The notes under the pieces: model-generated | Told to the model about the DNA's origin: nothing | Databases searched by the model: none | What the model saw: the letters and a program-made list of their open reading frames with translations, nothing else | Assembly (NCBI RefSeq): GCF_036711975.1 | Contig: NW_027248940.1 | Location: forward strand, 5,580,001 to 5,644,000 | Length of the DNA: 64,000 bases | Reading direction: 5' to 3' | Source: Onthophagus taurus | Taxonomy: Eukaryota > Arthropoda > Insecta > Coleoptera > Scarabaeidae | Made by a program: the position numbers and the translations under genes | Shown here: piece by piece, positions 43,213-55,129 of the stretch | How positions within the stretch are numbered: position 1 is the stretch's first letter | How the letters are laid out: the number at the start of each line of letters is the position of its first letter

Positions 43213-46133
43213 ATTTTAATGAAATCTAACGTCTATATGTTTGCTTCGCTTGCTTATTACGCCGCTTTTTGCTATACTTATTGCGCTTCTGTTGTCCATA
43301 TGTAGTGTTGCCTCCAGTTCTGTTCCCGTTATCTCTTCCAACAACCCTTTTAGGTACATTGTTTCCTTGCAGCATTCGGCTGCCGCTATGTATTTCGCCT
43401 CTGTTGTGGACAGTGCAACTATTGGCTGTTTTTTTGCGCTCCAGCTGATAGGTCCTCCATTAATCGTTATAATGTAGCCAGAAGTGCTTTTACACGTTTC
43501 TGAACAGTTTGCATAGTCCGCATCACTGTATGCACTCAGTTTTAGGTTTTTTAAGTCCGTGTTTATTTTATATTTAATTTCGTCGGTTTTGTTAGTGTTT
43601 AGATATTTAAAAATTCTCTTTACGTTATTTACGTCGCTGTTTGTTACGTCACTTACGTATCTGCTTACGAAATTTACCGCGAAACTGATGTCCGGTCGCG
43701 TCTTATTCGCTAGATAGAGTAAGCTGCCGATAGCATCTTGATACGGATAGCTTTTGACTTTAGTTTTATCACTTCTTTTAAAATCACTTTGGTTTAGCGG
43801 TATATATGTCTGTTTTGATTCACTCATTTTAAATTTATTTAATATTTTTTCTATTAGTCCAGTTTGATGTAAATTTATTTCATCGTTCACCACTTTTAAA
43901 TTTATACCGAGAAAACTGTTGGGATTTTCCCATGATTTTGTTATGAAGTTTTCGTTTAATTTTTTTATGAGGTTTTTATTTGTTTTTTGTTTTTTGATAT
44001 TATTAGTCCGTCGTCTACGTAGATTGCGACGATTATCGTTCCGTCCGCGTTCTTGAATATGCATTGTTCTGATTTCAATTGTTCTAGTTCCATCTTATTC
44101 AGTGTTTTCGTGAATGTTACGTTCCATTTCATTGGTGCCTGTGTCAGCCCGTACAGACCTTTTTTAAGTTTACATACTTTCCCTTCACTCTCTTCGTAGC
44201 CTTGTGGTATTCTCATGTAGATTTCTTCATCCAATGTTCCATAAAGAAAAGCTGTCTTTATGTCGAATTTCGTTATGTGGCTTGACTGAGCTGCTGCTAG
44301 TGCAAGTAATGTTCTAGTGGCACTTGAGCTTATTACAGGGCTAAATACTTCGTCTATTAAGTCGTTTAGTTCTTGGTCGAAACCTCTCACTACCAATCAA
44401 GCCTTGTATGTTCCGTCCTCTTTTATTTTAAACGTCCATCTGTTTGTTAGTATTTTTTGATCGTCTTTTATTTCCTTTTCGTCTACTAGTTTCCATACTT
44501 CGTTCTGATCTAAGGAATGTTTCTCTTCTTGTATTGCCTTCTTCCATTCCTCTCGGTCTTCTTCTTTCAGCGCTTCTTCGTAATTTAGATACGCGTAATC
44601 TCTTAGTTTTGTTGGTGGACGTCTTGATCTTTGTGGTCTTCCGTTTGTTTTCTCTTCTTCTTCCTTAGGCTCCTCTGCCCCCGTTTCAGTGGTTTCAACG
44701 TTTTCGTTATTATTTTCTTCCTCTTCTCTGATCTTTTCTTCCTCCTTTCTGTTAATTTTGTCTTCATCCTTCTCTTCATCTGATGTGTCCTCTATTAGGA
44801 TTTTTACTTTTTTATTCTCGAAGATTGCATCTCTCGATATTATTATCTTTCGTTTTCCTTCGTCAAAGAATCTGAGTCCGTTATTTGAGTATCCCACGAA
44901 TACCATTCTCTGGCTTCTCTCGTCCAGTTTCTTTAGGTGTCCGAGTGTTTTTACGTGTGCGTGTGTTCCAAAAATTTGTAGATGTTTTATGTTGGGTTTT
45001 AACCCGTTCCATAACTCAAATGGCGTTTTTCCTGTCGTTGTTATAGGTGTTCTATTCAGTAGGTATGCGCTAACTCGAACGGCTTCGCCCCAAAAATTCT
45101 TTTCTAGTTTTGAGTCGTAAGTTAATGCTCTAGCCTTCTCCATAATAGTTCTGTTTAGTCGTTCGGCCTTCCCATTTAATTGTGGAGTATATGGTATCGT
45201 AAAGTCAATCGTTGTGCCTCTCTTTTTGCACCATATCTGAATGTTATTATTTGCGTACTCTTTGCCGTTATCGCATCTTATTGTTTTCACTTTTCTCTCG
45301 AGCTTCGTTTCATTCCTTTTTACGAATTCTTTTAAGATTTCCGTAACTTCATCTTTTGTTTTAATCGGATGTACCTCAACATAGTGTGTGTAGTCGTCTA
45401 AGAAAGTAACAAAATACTTCATCTCGACCCAGCTTGCTGGTTCTAATGGTCCGCAAACGTCTGTGTGTATGATTTCTAGTGGTTTTGTTGCTCTTGTTCT
45501 TTCTTCTCCGAATGATCTTCTGCATAACATTGATTTTGCACATGTTTCGCAGATTACATTTTTCATTTCAAGTAGTGCTTTATTATTTATTTTGCATCCT
45601 TCCGTAGTATGTGGTATTTTCTTCATTACCTCGTAGCTTGGATGCCCTAGTTTTCTATGTAGATTCATGGTTTCTTCCTGTTCTGTTATCATTGCGTGTT
45701 TTGTGTTTTTATTTTCTCCCAGAGTTACTACATAGAGGCCGTTTTGATTTTTATTACCTGTTAGTATCCTTTTCCCGTTTTTATGGATTTCCACGTCTTC
45801 GTTTTTAAATACTACTTCACCTCCATTTTTTGTTATTTTCGCTACTGATAACAAGTTTTTTTCCAGTTCGGGTATATATACAACATCCTTTAAGTGACAA
45901 TTCTTTGTATCAACCTCTCCTACGGCTTCTGCTTTAATTGTTTGGTTCCTTTTCGCTGTACCTATATTCTCATCTACTTTCTCTGTTTTTATGAGTATTT
46001 CTTTATTGTTAGTCATATGTGCCGAAGCGCCAGAATCCAAAACCCATTCATCTGCATTGTCTTTTTTATTTCCGGTAGCTAGGAAACTTACTTTACCTTC
46101 TGTTTGTTTTTTGTTCCTGAAGAAACATTGCAT
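43213..46133 (-). pseudogene. Ty1/copia pol polyprotein, LTR-less
   Basis: Minus strand, domains in copia order: protease WVLDSGASAHMT, the integrase zinc motif (H-x-LGH ... CETCAKSM), integrase core with IHTDVCGPL, RCDNGKEY and NGKAERLNRTI, then RT with WKKAIQEEKHSLDQNEVWKL. CGA became TGA at 44397-44399 (before LVVRGFDQE); RT then continues with KFDIKTAFLYG and the active site AIYVDDGLII. A frameshift at about 43975-44060 leads to PYQDAIGSLLYLA, and RNase H has SAYSDADYANC, ALSTTEAKYIAA and HIDVRFH. Both ends are cut: at 46133 it meets a Crypton, at 43213 element F. Two lesions only. Confidence 0.94.
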
Positions 46134-46996
46134 TAACGTTGCAATTGTTAAATATAGGATTGTTTAAATTTGTATTTAATCTTGTCATATCCTCTTGCTG
46201 AACAACCATTGCATGTTCATGTTCCACCATAACTGGTTGATCTATTCCAAGTAATTCTGATTGACTTCTAACGAAGTGATGCTCAGTCACTTCCTGTTCC
46301 TTCATATCTTCACTTCCTTTTATATCCGTATTGTCACCATTCATTTCATTGTCATTTATTATTTTTTTCGCAATTTCTTCTTTATTTGTAAGCAAATCTT
46401 CTATATAACCTTCGGCAACATTTGAAGATCGCCACCCTCCATGGCTTTTTAGGGTTAAAATGTCGGCGGAAGCATTTGCGAGGAACGTGGCGGATGTTCT
46501 CCGAAAACAGTGACCAGTAAATAAATGCGTATCTTGTAATTTTAAGAAATTTGCTACATCTCTGGGTATTTTTGCAATAGTCTTTATACCCACTGGTTGG
46601 ACAGTACATTTTCCTTTTCTGAACGTTATAGAAAACCTTCCTTCGCCTAATGCTCCTGGTCGCAATGCTTTATATCTTTGATAAATTTCTACGCCGTTAA
46701 CAGTGTTTCTATCTGAATTTGTTACAACAAATGACCGAGGTTTGTAATTTTTCGCTTTTGGAACTTTCATAATTAATAGATTATTGCCTTCTACAATATC
46801 CGTGGTTTTTATATTTATCAATTCGTCACACCGACACGCTCCCATAATCCCCATCACAACCACCATTTTCATTAACAGATATCTATCGGGTGCTTCGTTT
46901 AAAAATTTTTCCATATCCTTTTTATCAAAAGTTTTGGATTTTTTGGGTTGGTGGGTTTTTGATTTTGATTTAAAAATAGCAAATAAAGTTTTATAC
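46093..46996 (-). pseudogene. Crypton tyrosine recombinase, C-terminal exon
   Basis: Site-specific recombinase of the Crypton type. A GTTGTAG acceptor precedes the exon at 46996; the frame runs FKSKSKTHQPKKS, FLNEAPDRYLLMKMVVVMGIMG. Catalytic set: Arg in GACRCDEL, Lys region KVPKAKNYKPRSF, HxxR in FTGHCFRRTSATFLA, Trp in SHGGWRSS, Tyr in VAEGYIEDL, all present. After the tyrosine comes an acidic tail ending NNPIFNNCNVNAMF, the usual insect Crypton end, running into copia sequence at about 46130. The upstream N-terminal exon was not found. Open throughout, but partial. Confidence 0.85.
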
Positions 46997-48342
46997 CTAC
47001 AACGTCAAAAAGTGTCTAGAATTATAAATATATAAAAAAGGTATTCCTCAGAAACTCGGAGCGTACTTTATTATCAGCCGATTGAAATACGTGATTTCTT
47101 CCGTAATAATTTTTTTTGTAATTCGCGACGGCAATGAAAGCTCTAACAGTACTTAAACGGGTGCTATAATGAGACTCCTTACAGCATCCGATGCTGTAAT
47201 GAGATTTTAGTAACATTTTATGGAACCAGTTCAAGTTGGTGACATTGGGTCATTAATTTGTCTAGTTGTCAATGTGACGGATGTTTAAACACGTTCTTAG
47301 CATCGAATACAAGGTCCACAATGATGAAGACATTGAACACTGAGAAATTTCTCTTATGTTGGGAGGTGTACATGAAACATTTTTTTCAAGTGAATACATT
47401 TTGTGTTTTGACAGTTCTAGTAGTTAATCTAATTGTCAATTCAAATTTCTATTTTGAAGTGTTACGTGTTACCAACTGCTACATACCTATTTCCCTACAT
47501 TCTCAAAATTTATTTTATTTTTGTTAAAAAAAAAGGATAAAAACGCGAATTACAAAAAATAGCATAAAAAACACGTTTCATAAGACTTAAAGCACTCATT
47601 CATTAAAAAACTCGTGGCTTCGCCACTCGTTTTTCAACTTCAATTTGTGCATTTCAAGCGTGTCTTACGAAACTTGTTCTTTAATATACTATTACGTTTT
47701 TGATCTTCATCCATTCTTTAAACTTTTCCAAAGCATCCATGTATCTTTTTTTTTGACTTATCAGGTAGTAAATGATATATAGCCGAATTTGCTTCATTTA
47801 CAATTTCTTCCAGAAGATCCAAAACATCGTTTTCTTACTCCTTTTTAACCACACATATAGAACTATTGCTTTAAACGGAAGCAGATTGCTTCAAATTAAA
47901 GCAAACGGTGTTTTATATATAACCAAAACAGTAATTTCTCACTTTAACAATTTAATTATCTAGAACCGTTATGTTTTTTTAAAGATTTATTTATTTAAGT
48001 GAAGATGTAATGTCAGTTTGATAAACTGAGAACCAAAAGTCTTTTATGAAAAGTAGAGTCCACTGTTGTGTTACCGCGAATTGTGCTTCGATTTAATTGT
48101 GCATGAGAATTCTTGACACTTACTGTACCACTCGATGGACCACCCTAAAAGACTGTTAAGTAGGTTTAGTTGTTAAGAAATACCAATTTTTAAAGGTTTT
48201 AGGAATAGATTCGATAGTTAAGTAAATAAGAGTAGCAATAATGTTTCAAAGTTACGAGGATCATAAAAAGGGAAACTCTTTTTAGAGCGTTCCTATGTTC
48301 GGACCATTAGATGGCTTGGTGGTCGCTTAAGATTTTGATAAG
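46997..48342. other. Noncoding stretch
   Basis: Upstream of the Crypton exon and before Harbinger D. Contains a short hairpin GTGGCTTCGCCAC near 47621 and otherwise AT-rich sequence. No coding region or matching terminal repeats seen. Confidence 0.55.
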
Positions 48343-48628
48343 TAAAGGCCCTACAGACGCTCCGACTTATCCGACGACTTGCCTGCGCAGTTCCGGTTTG
48401 CGCAGGCAAGTCCTAGTAATTTTTCGCGATTCAGGCGGCCTGTGCAGGCGGATGACCTGGCCTGTGCTAAATCCGTCTTGTTTGATATTTTTATAAAACT
48501 GTGCAGGCAAGTTCGTACGTGTGTAGGCAGGCTCAGTCCGTTACCTCAGTTTTTGTCGTAAAGTAACTAGTTAAAATACTTAACCTATAAAGTGAACATA
48601 CTTAGTTTTCTTTACGTAAATTTACAAA

Positions 48629-50529
48629 ATGGATACCAGAAGTATGTCAAAAGACTTTTTATTGAGTTTCATCGGACATTACAAAAACTTTCCATGTCTT
48701 TGGAAAGTGAAATCCAAAGAATATAGTGATAAACATAAAAAATCTGCGGCATACGATGTGTTGGCCAACAAAATGCAGGAAGTAGATGCAAACACCACAA
48801 GAGAAAGTAGTAAAAAAAATAAATAACCTGCGCAGTGCTTACAGAAAGGAAATGAAAAAGGTAATAGCCAGTAAACGTACCGGTGCAGGTGAGGATGAAG
48901 TATATATTCCTAATCTTTGGTATTACGAATATTTAACATTCCTCGCCGATCAAGAGGTTCCAAGATCTTCCTGCAGTAATGTTGATACACCACTAGAAGA
49001 TTCAGAAGATATATCTGAGGTTAGTGTTAAACAATTATTTGTTAATAATAAGAAGTACAGATCGGTTTCTATGTATTTTATTTACAAATAAAAACATCAT
49101 AATATGATATAATATATCTACATATTATGTAGATGTAAAGTAATACTTATACATGCATAAGTTTGGTTTTCTTATCAACAGATTTTATTCTAACATTGAA
49201 TAATTTTATTCGGCCACTCCACTGCGCCTTCATTATTAAAATAAGAAACAAACATTTCACAAACCCGTTTTGGATCTGCCGCTGGATTTCGATTCATACT
49301 AGTTTGCAAATTCATAAAACATCTTGTATCTATATTCTCTAAATCTTCCGTTTGTATATAATCATTTGAACACTTTCTTCTTAAGTAATTGTGTAAAACA
49401 CAGCAGCAAGCAACTACGGTATCGGTGTTATGTAATTGTAAAGGTATGGCTGTATGAAATATGCGAAATCTGGCAGCTAAAATGCCAAAAACATTTTCAA
49501 TAATTCGTCGCGCTCGTGATAGCCGATAGTTATATATTTTAGATTCTTTGTTTAATTCACGTTGAGGAAATGGTTTTAACATATCTGCTCGTAGTGAGAA
49601 CGCTTCATCACCTATAAATACATATGGTAATTCTTCACAACTGTTTAAAACTTTTGTAGCAGGAGGTATATTCAGTTCTTTGTTTACTAATTTATTAAAA
49701 AAGTTAGTATATTCAAGTACACCACCATCGGAGATTCTACCATTTACTCCGAAGTCAATCATAATAAATTCATAATTTGCATTTGCAATAGCCATTAAGA
49801 CTAAGCTGTGTGTTCCCTTGTAGTTGTAATAATAGGAACCACTTCCAGATGGAGGTACTATTTGGACGTGTTTTCCATCAATTGCACCTAATAAATGAGG
49901 AAAGTTCCACATTCGTTCAAATGATTGTGCAATTGATCTCCATTCATCCTCTGAGTTAGGAAACTGAAAATAAAAAAAATATATATAAAAGTTAAGATTT
50001 GTAGCAAATGTATTTTTTGCTTTTTAGACCCATGAGAATTTAATTGAAGATTCCTTGCCAAAAACTCCAAGTTCAGTCGAATCACGACCTAGCAGTAGTG
50101 CGGAAAACCCTGCCTACCCTACATCTACCCAAACAACCCAAACACGACAAAGAAAAAAGATTAGACATTAGACGTGTAAAACAAGTTGATACAACTTATG
50201 ATTTGTTGGCAATAGTAAGTAATAAACTACAAAATAATAAAGAAGATGATCAATTTGACTGCATTGGAAAAACAGTTGCGGTAAAACTGCGAATGTTACC
50301 AAACGACCAAAGGATTTTCGCAGAGAAATTAATAAATGATGTTTTATTTGAGGCAGAATTAAGTGCTTTAAATAGAACGACTAAAGTAGTTGCCAATAAT
50401 AATATTCAAGAAAATGTCGGTTATCCTAGCAATAACCAAAATCATACAAATGGCAACTGGGGCGAACACCAAAATTACAACAACACATTAGTTGGATACA
50501 TCACAAATTTTAATACAGAGAAATATTAA
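48629..50529 (+). pseudogene. Harbinger D MADF protein (two exons)
   Basis: Exon 1, 48629-49019: MDTRSMSKDFLLSFIGHYKNFPCLW starts the MADF domain. A one-base shift near 48790-48800 is needed to reach NLRSAYRKEMKKVIASKRTG and IPNLWYYEYLTFL. Donor GAG/GTTAG. Exon 2, 50028-50529 after acceptor CTTTTTAG: Ser/Thr-Pro spacer, RQRKKRLDIRRVKQ, then KEDDQFDCIGKTVAVKLRMLP and FAEKLINDVLFEAEL, ending at a TAA. The intron (49020-50027) encloses the transposase's exon 2 (49190-49963); exon 2 here lies in the transposase's intron. Confidence 0.88.
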
Positions 50530-50833
50530 TAAAGAACCTAACTTGTGTAATGATTTTGTAATATATGAAATAATATATTCGTTACTTACCTTTAAATAAT
50601 CTTTTCTTAAAGCCTTCCAAATAGCATGACAAGTATCTGGAATTATATAGCTTAAAGCTTGAGGTGATATTATAGTAGAAAATTTTAAATCTGCGTATGT
50701 TCTTCCCGTTGCTATGTATCGAAGTGTTGCGGTGAGACGCTCTTATTTTCCGTTGATTTTTGAATTTATATTTCTTCTTTAATAAGCCTATTATTAGAGC
50801 ACTTAACAATAGAACATCACTACTTCCCTCCAT
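49190..50833 (-). pseudogene. Harbinger D transposase (two exons, exon 1 internally deleted)
   Basis: Exon 2, 49963-49190, is intact: WNFPHLLGAIDGKHV, IDFGVNGRISDGGV, YVFIGDEAFSL and RARRIIENVFGILAARF keep D, D and E. Acceptor TTTTCAG at 49964-49965. Exon 1, 50833-50590, begins MEGSSDVLLLSALIIGLL but jumps after NQRK to a stretch which, in a shifted frame, reads ERLTATLRYIATG and ISPQALSYIIPDTCHAIWKAL, then AAG/GTAAG. About 90 residues of the N-terminal helical region are gone. Closely similar to Harbinger C through exon 2. Confidence 0.92.
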
Positions 50834-50966
50834 GCTGAAAAACTGAGCTAATCCAGCAAATCGGACTGTACGTGTGGAGGCAATTCCATGGTTCAGGCGG
50901 CCTGCACAGTTTTGGCCTGCACAGGCCGCCTGTACCAGTAAGTCGGAGCGTCTGTAGGGGCCTTAA

Positions 50967-51531
50967 AAGACGCGCGCCTTTCAGGCGCCAGACGCCGTTA
51001 TCCCCACTCGAGGGATGAATTCCAGGGTTCCGAAACCCTATTTAATGTCTCTGACTTTATTCTAAAGTCAGTCGTCAGAATAAATTCTAAATCATCGTTA
51101 CTCTGCTCATATTCCTACTAAATCAATGAACAAGAAACTTAGTCCATACATATATTCTAATTCATGTAAATTCGTATTGTGAATCGAGAGAATAACCAAA
51201 CAAAGGCAAGAAAATAAGCGAGAATCTCTAATAATTAATTATAAGATTCTGTAGTGTTAGTAAAATAAAAAGAATTAGTTAAGATTTTGAGTTTTACTTC
51301 GAAAACCCACTAGGAATCCAACACTACGTTATACGTTTAAGATATCAAATACTTATAATAACAATGTGAAATATTATATGAAGAGTTTAGATTTTTAAAG
51401 TAAATCTTAAAACAATTTCAGATTGTTAGTATAAACATACAATTTATTTGAATTGGTTATGGAAATGTTTGAAATAAAAAAGTTACTTTATTCCATAAAA
51501 AAATTCTTACTCTTCCTTTAAGATATGTATA
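50967..51531. other. Spacer without recognisable features
   Basis: AT-rich sequence between Harbinger D and the Ginger-like transposon; no gene, repeat or terminal motif identified. Confidence 0.6.
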
Positions 51532-51985
51532 TGTTACCGCTAAAGTGTATAATGCCGGTATTCTATGAAATAACTAGTTATTTTATGAAATATCGACCCA
51601 CAATAGTTAAAGTATAAAATGGGTTATTTATTTCATACCTTAACTAGTTATTTCATAGAATACCTAGTTATTTCATAAAACAACGAAGTTCTATAAATTA
51701 AAGTATGAAATCAAAAAATTACTTAAATATGTATTTTGCGGCGTGACTTTTGTCGGTAAATAAAAACAGTTTGAGAATATAGTTATGAACTTTATTAAAA
51801 AATAAAGATAAACACTTCTAAGAATATTAAAAAAATAAATAAAAACACTTCTAAGAACATTAAAAAAAAATAAATATCCTTTAAAATAAACTAATAATCA
51901 TGAGATCAATAATCATTAAAAGTTATTGTAAATATATCACATTAAAATAAAACGAAATTTTTAATTATTTTATTATTTTCTCTAA

Positions 51986-53847
51986 CTATTTATTTGTGCA
52001 CGGATTACTACCATGACATTTCGAATTACATAATAATTTACTTCGTTTACATAAGCATTTTTTTGTTTCACATTTTTTTGGGCAAGCACATTTTTTAAAG
52101 CCTTGCCCCGTACCAATTGACTGAGCAATTGCCACCGTCCGCAGCGACATCTCTTTAGAAGGAACTTCTTCGGTTGTTACAAGTTTCTCATCACACACGC
52201 TAAATTGAGAATCAATTGTATGATTAATTATACCATTTCTTGTGCCCAATTTATAGTAATTATCGTCAGTGACTTCTAGTACAACACCCAATACAGACCT
52301 TGGGTGGAAGAGGTGATGCACAGACCTTGCATCACCTCTTCCACGGTCTACATCGGGAATTTTGACACGAGCAGTTGAACCAACATCTGCCGAGGGGTGT
52401 AACTTATCAGAAGTAATCTTCATTTTTTTGGCTTGTTGACATAAACCTTCTTTATCATCGTTACGTTCATTTATAATCGAATTTCTTTTGTAACATAATA
52501 GGCATAGGTGACTTGGATCCATTCTATCGCCGTCTATATTAAATGTTTCTACTGTACATCTGAAATGCACTGGTTTTAAACAGTCAGTGCAAAGGCAACA
52601 ATTCTCTAAGCAATTGTCCAAACAAATTATACATTTTCTTTTTTCAATTTCTTCATTATCCTTGTCGGCGTTGCTAACATTTTCTTTATCGTTGTTGTCG
52701 ACGTTAGATTGTTCTACATGTGTCTCCATGCCTTGCAAAAGTTTTTTAAATCCTCCTCATCTTGTATTGAAGAAATGATTTCTTTCGGCAAAGAAGACGT
52801 TAATCCAACTTTCGGGTCCACACCAAACATTGCCTTGTAAGGTGTCCTTTTAATACCGGAATGGTAGGCGCGATTTTTCATAAATTGAACAAATTGTAGT
52901 CCTTTATTTCATTTATTGGTATTATTTTGTTGCATCCAAGTGGTGAGCATGTTTTCAATATCTTGGTTCGCCCTTTCGACGCTCCCTTGACTCTGGCTAT
53001 GCCTCGGCTTACCATGTACAAGTTTCAGTTCCGGCCACATTTTTTGTAAGCTTTCTATCAGTTTATTACAAAACTCACGACCATTATCGGATTGCAATAT
53101 ACTTGGAGCACCAAAAAGGAGGAATATCTCAAGTATATGTAAAGCAACTTCATCTGCGCGCTTTGTTTCAAACGGTTTTAGTACAACAAATTTTGTCAGA
53201 TGATCCTGATATACCATAATAAATTTATAATTTCCATCTGGATGGGATTGGAAATCAATAAGATCCACCTGACAACGACTATTTAAATGTTGTGAAATTA
53301 ACGGTTTTACCACAACTCGTTTCTTTTCGCTCTTCTTTTTTTGCTGACAGGCTTCGCAGATGTTTAAGAAACTCTTTGTATGTTTCTGCGTTATATTTTT
53401 ATATTTTTTATTTAATTCTTTAATCATCCTATCTCTGCCTCCATGTCCAATTGCAAGATGAATGTCATAAAGCACATCAAACAAATCTTCTTGTGTAACA
53501 TAAAAGATTACTTCACTATCATTTTCTTGCATCGGTACAATTAATTTTTCAATACCTGTTATTACAAATACATAATCATGAATAGATTGAATTGAAGTCT
53601 TTTAGAATAAGTATACAAAATTAATATTTTTGCAAAATATACCTGTTATTTGAAGCACGTCGTAATGTTGCAGCAACCAATAATCTCGGGGAATTTTTTT
53701 CTGTTTTGTTTTGGAATGTTTCACATCTCTTATTAAATTCATATATTTCTCACTTGTTAATAAGGCACAGTTTGTTTTAGATTCATTTTTATATATTAAA
53801 TCTGTAAATTTTAGTTTCATATTTCTTTTAATATCACTCACTTCCAT
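51986..53847 (-). pseudogene. Ginger-like integrase/transposase with CxC C terminus
   Basis: Exon 1 from ATG 53847 (MEVSDIKRNMKLKF) to a CAG/GTATAT donor at about 53641; acceptor AACAG at about 53567, then EKLIVPMQENDSEV. HHCC zinc domain (HLAIGHGG, CEACQQ); DDE core with Asp in QVDLIDFQ, Asp in LQSDNGREF and Glu in SQGSVERANQDI. A TGA at 52909-52911 replaces the Trp expected there; the frame then continues through YHSGIKRTPYKAMFGVDPKVGL. One base is missing near 52740, then a Cys-rich RING/PHD-like region (CIICLDNCLENCCLCTDC) and a CxC end (KKCETKKCLCKRSKLLCNSKC). Two lesions. Confidence 0.9.
52305..52343. repeat. Perfect hairpin inside the Ginger coding region
   Basis: Arms 52305-52320 (TGGAAGAGGTGATGCA) and 52328-52343 are exact complements with a 7-base loop. 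Next to it the string CAGACCTTG occurs twice. It lies in a poorly conserved linker of the protein (RGRGDARSVHHLF). Confidence 0.95.
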
Positions 53848-54101
53848 TGTTGTATTTAAAAGAGTAAACAGATCTCAGATCAACGTTTGAAACGTTTGTT
53901 TGTAGAGTGGTTTCTTTTTTAGGTTAAGTTTGACGGTTCATTATACACTTTTGATGTAGTGTAACCGGTATTCTATGAAATAACTAGTTAAAGCATGAAA
54001 TAGTTTTTTATTACATGCTTTAACTATTACAAATAGTTATTTCATGAAATAACTAGTTATTTCATGGAATACCGAATTATACAGTTTAACGGTAACATAT
54101 A

Positions 54102-54843
54102 TACTTACTATAAATACTCGAATATTTGAAAGGAGCGCTTGTTTTTTTCTGGTTTAAGAAAATAAATGATTAAAATAACAAATTTGTATTCTTTATTTAA
54201 GCATATTTATCAACAAATAATACACCTAAAAATAAAACTATTGAACAAAACAGGCCTTGACCAAAGTTTTATAATTACAGAAAGATAGGGTGCTAATACC
54301 AAAATCACATTTTCAACAAATCAGTAACTTGACAAATTATTTCTTTATCGATAGGTCAACAAACTATAAGCAACTTTTTTATATCTGCTTTTTATAAGAA
54401 CGAACGGGGGGCTTTTAAATAAAATCTGTTTATATTAGAATGTTATATTATCAAAGACCATTAAAAATTGTCATAGTTATGTGTCACCATTTCAAGCTCA
54501 GCAGATTCCAAAATTATTACGAAAATTAAACCTTAAACAATAATTTTACTAATAATCTTGGAATCTATTGACTGATAAGTGATGTCAGATACCACTTCAA
54601 TTGTTAATATTTATTTCACAGCACCTTATATTTTTTAAGGTAAATGTTAATGTAACATCGAATTGAAAAATGATTTTATTAAAAAACCGTTTTTCGATAA
54701 AATGCACGATAACAAATAAGTTACGCATTGTTATGTTGCTCCGTATGAAATAAAAACGACAGTTACATACAATACAAACACTGGTATCATTTAGTATTCA
54801 AGTATTTTGTAGAATTAATAATATATAACACTTAACAAACTAC
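54102..54843. other. Spacer without recognisable features
   Basis: AT-rich intergenic sequence between the Ginger-like and piggyBac transposons. No open frame with recognisable motifs, no repeat structure seen. Confidence 0.6.
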
Positions 54844-55129
54844 TTAACACGTTAACTGCCATGTGTACCATATATGGACACAGTTGAATTAACCCCAGCG
54901 CTATGTGTACCATCAGTGGGCACACGTTCTACCACCTTCTAAGCCATGTGTACACAAGGCGGCCGCATTTAGCATTGATTTAAATGTATGTATGGGTGGG
55001 TCTGGCGTAGGAAATCTTTATTCGAGTGTGGTCCGAGAATATTTTAGTTTTTATAGAAAATATGACACAAAATTTATATTTCAAAATTATTTATTTCTTT
55101 CTGTTCAAAAATGTTACGTTTTGCTTAAA

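Larger units (their letters stand above)
48346..50963 (-). mobile_element. PIF/Harbinger transposon D, with TSD TAA
   Basis: Terminal repeats AGGCCC(C)TACAGACGCTCC...ACTTA at both ends; TAA at 48343-48345 and 50964-50966. Internal GC-rich CCTGCGCAG/CCTGCACAG motifs repeat inside both ends. Length 2618 bp. Orientation opposite to A-C: transposase on minus, MADF gene on plus, same interlocked arrangement. Confidence 0.95.
51532..54097 (-). mobile_element. Ginger-like integrase DNA transposon with TSD TATA
   Basis: Terminal repeats begin TGTTACCG at 51532 and end CGGTAACA at 54097; similarity extends about 60 bases with a few mismatches and includes TATTCYATGAAATAACTAG. TGT...ACA ends and a 4-bp duplication (TATA at 51528-51531 and 54098-54101) fit Ginger transposons, whose transposase derives from the same stock as LTR integrases. 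No LTRs. Length 2566 bp. Gene on the minus strand. Confidence 0.92.

Noticed and set aside
44444..45120. Plus-strand Leu/Phe/Ser-rich frames opposite copia
   Set aside because: Antisense shadows of the copia polyprotein with compositional bias only.
43213..46133. Search for LTRs around the copia pol
   Set aside because: No direct repeats found on either side; neighbours are other TEs.
51986..53847. Ginger gene as part of an LTR retrotransposon
   Set aside because: No RT, Gag or LTRs; instead short TIRs with a 4-bp duplication and a CxC C terminus.
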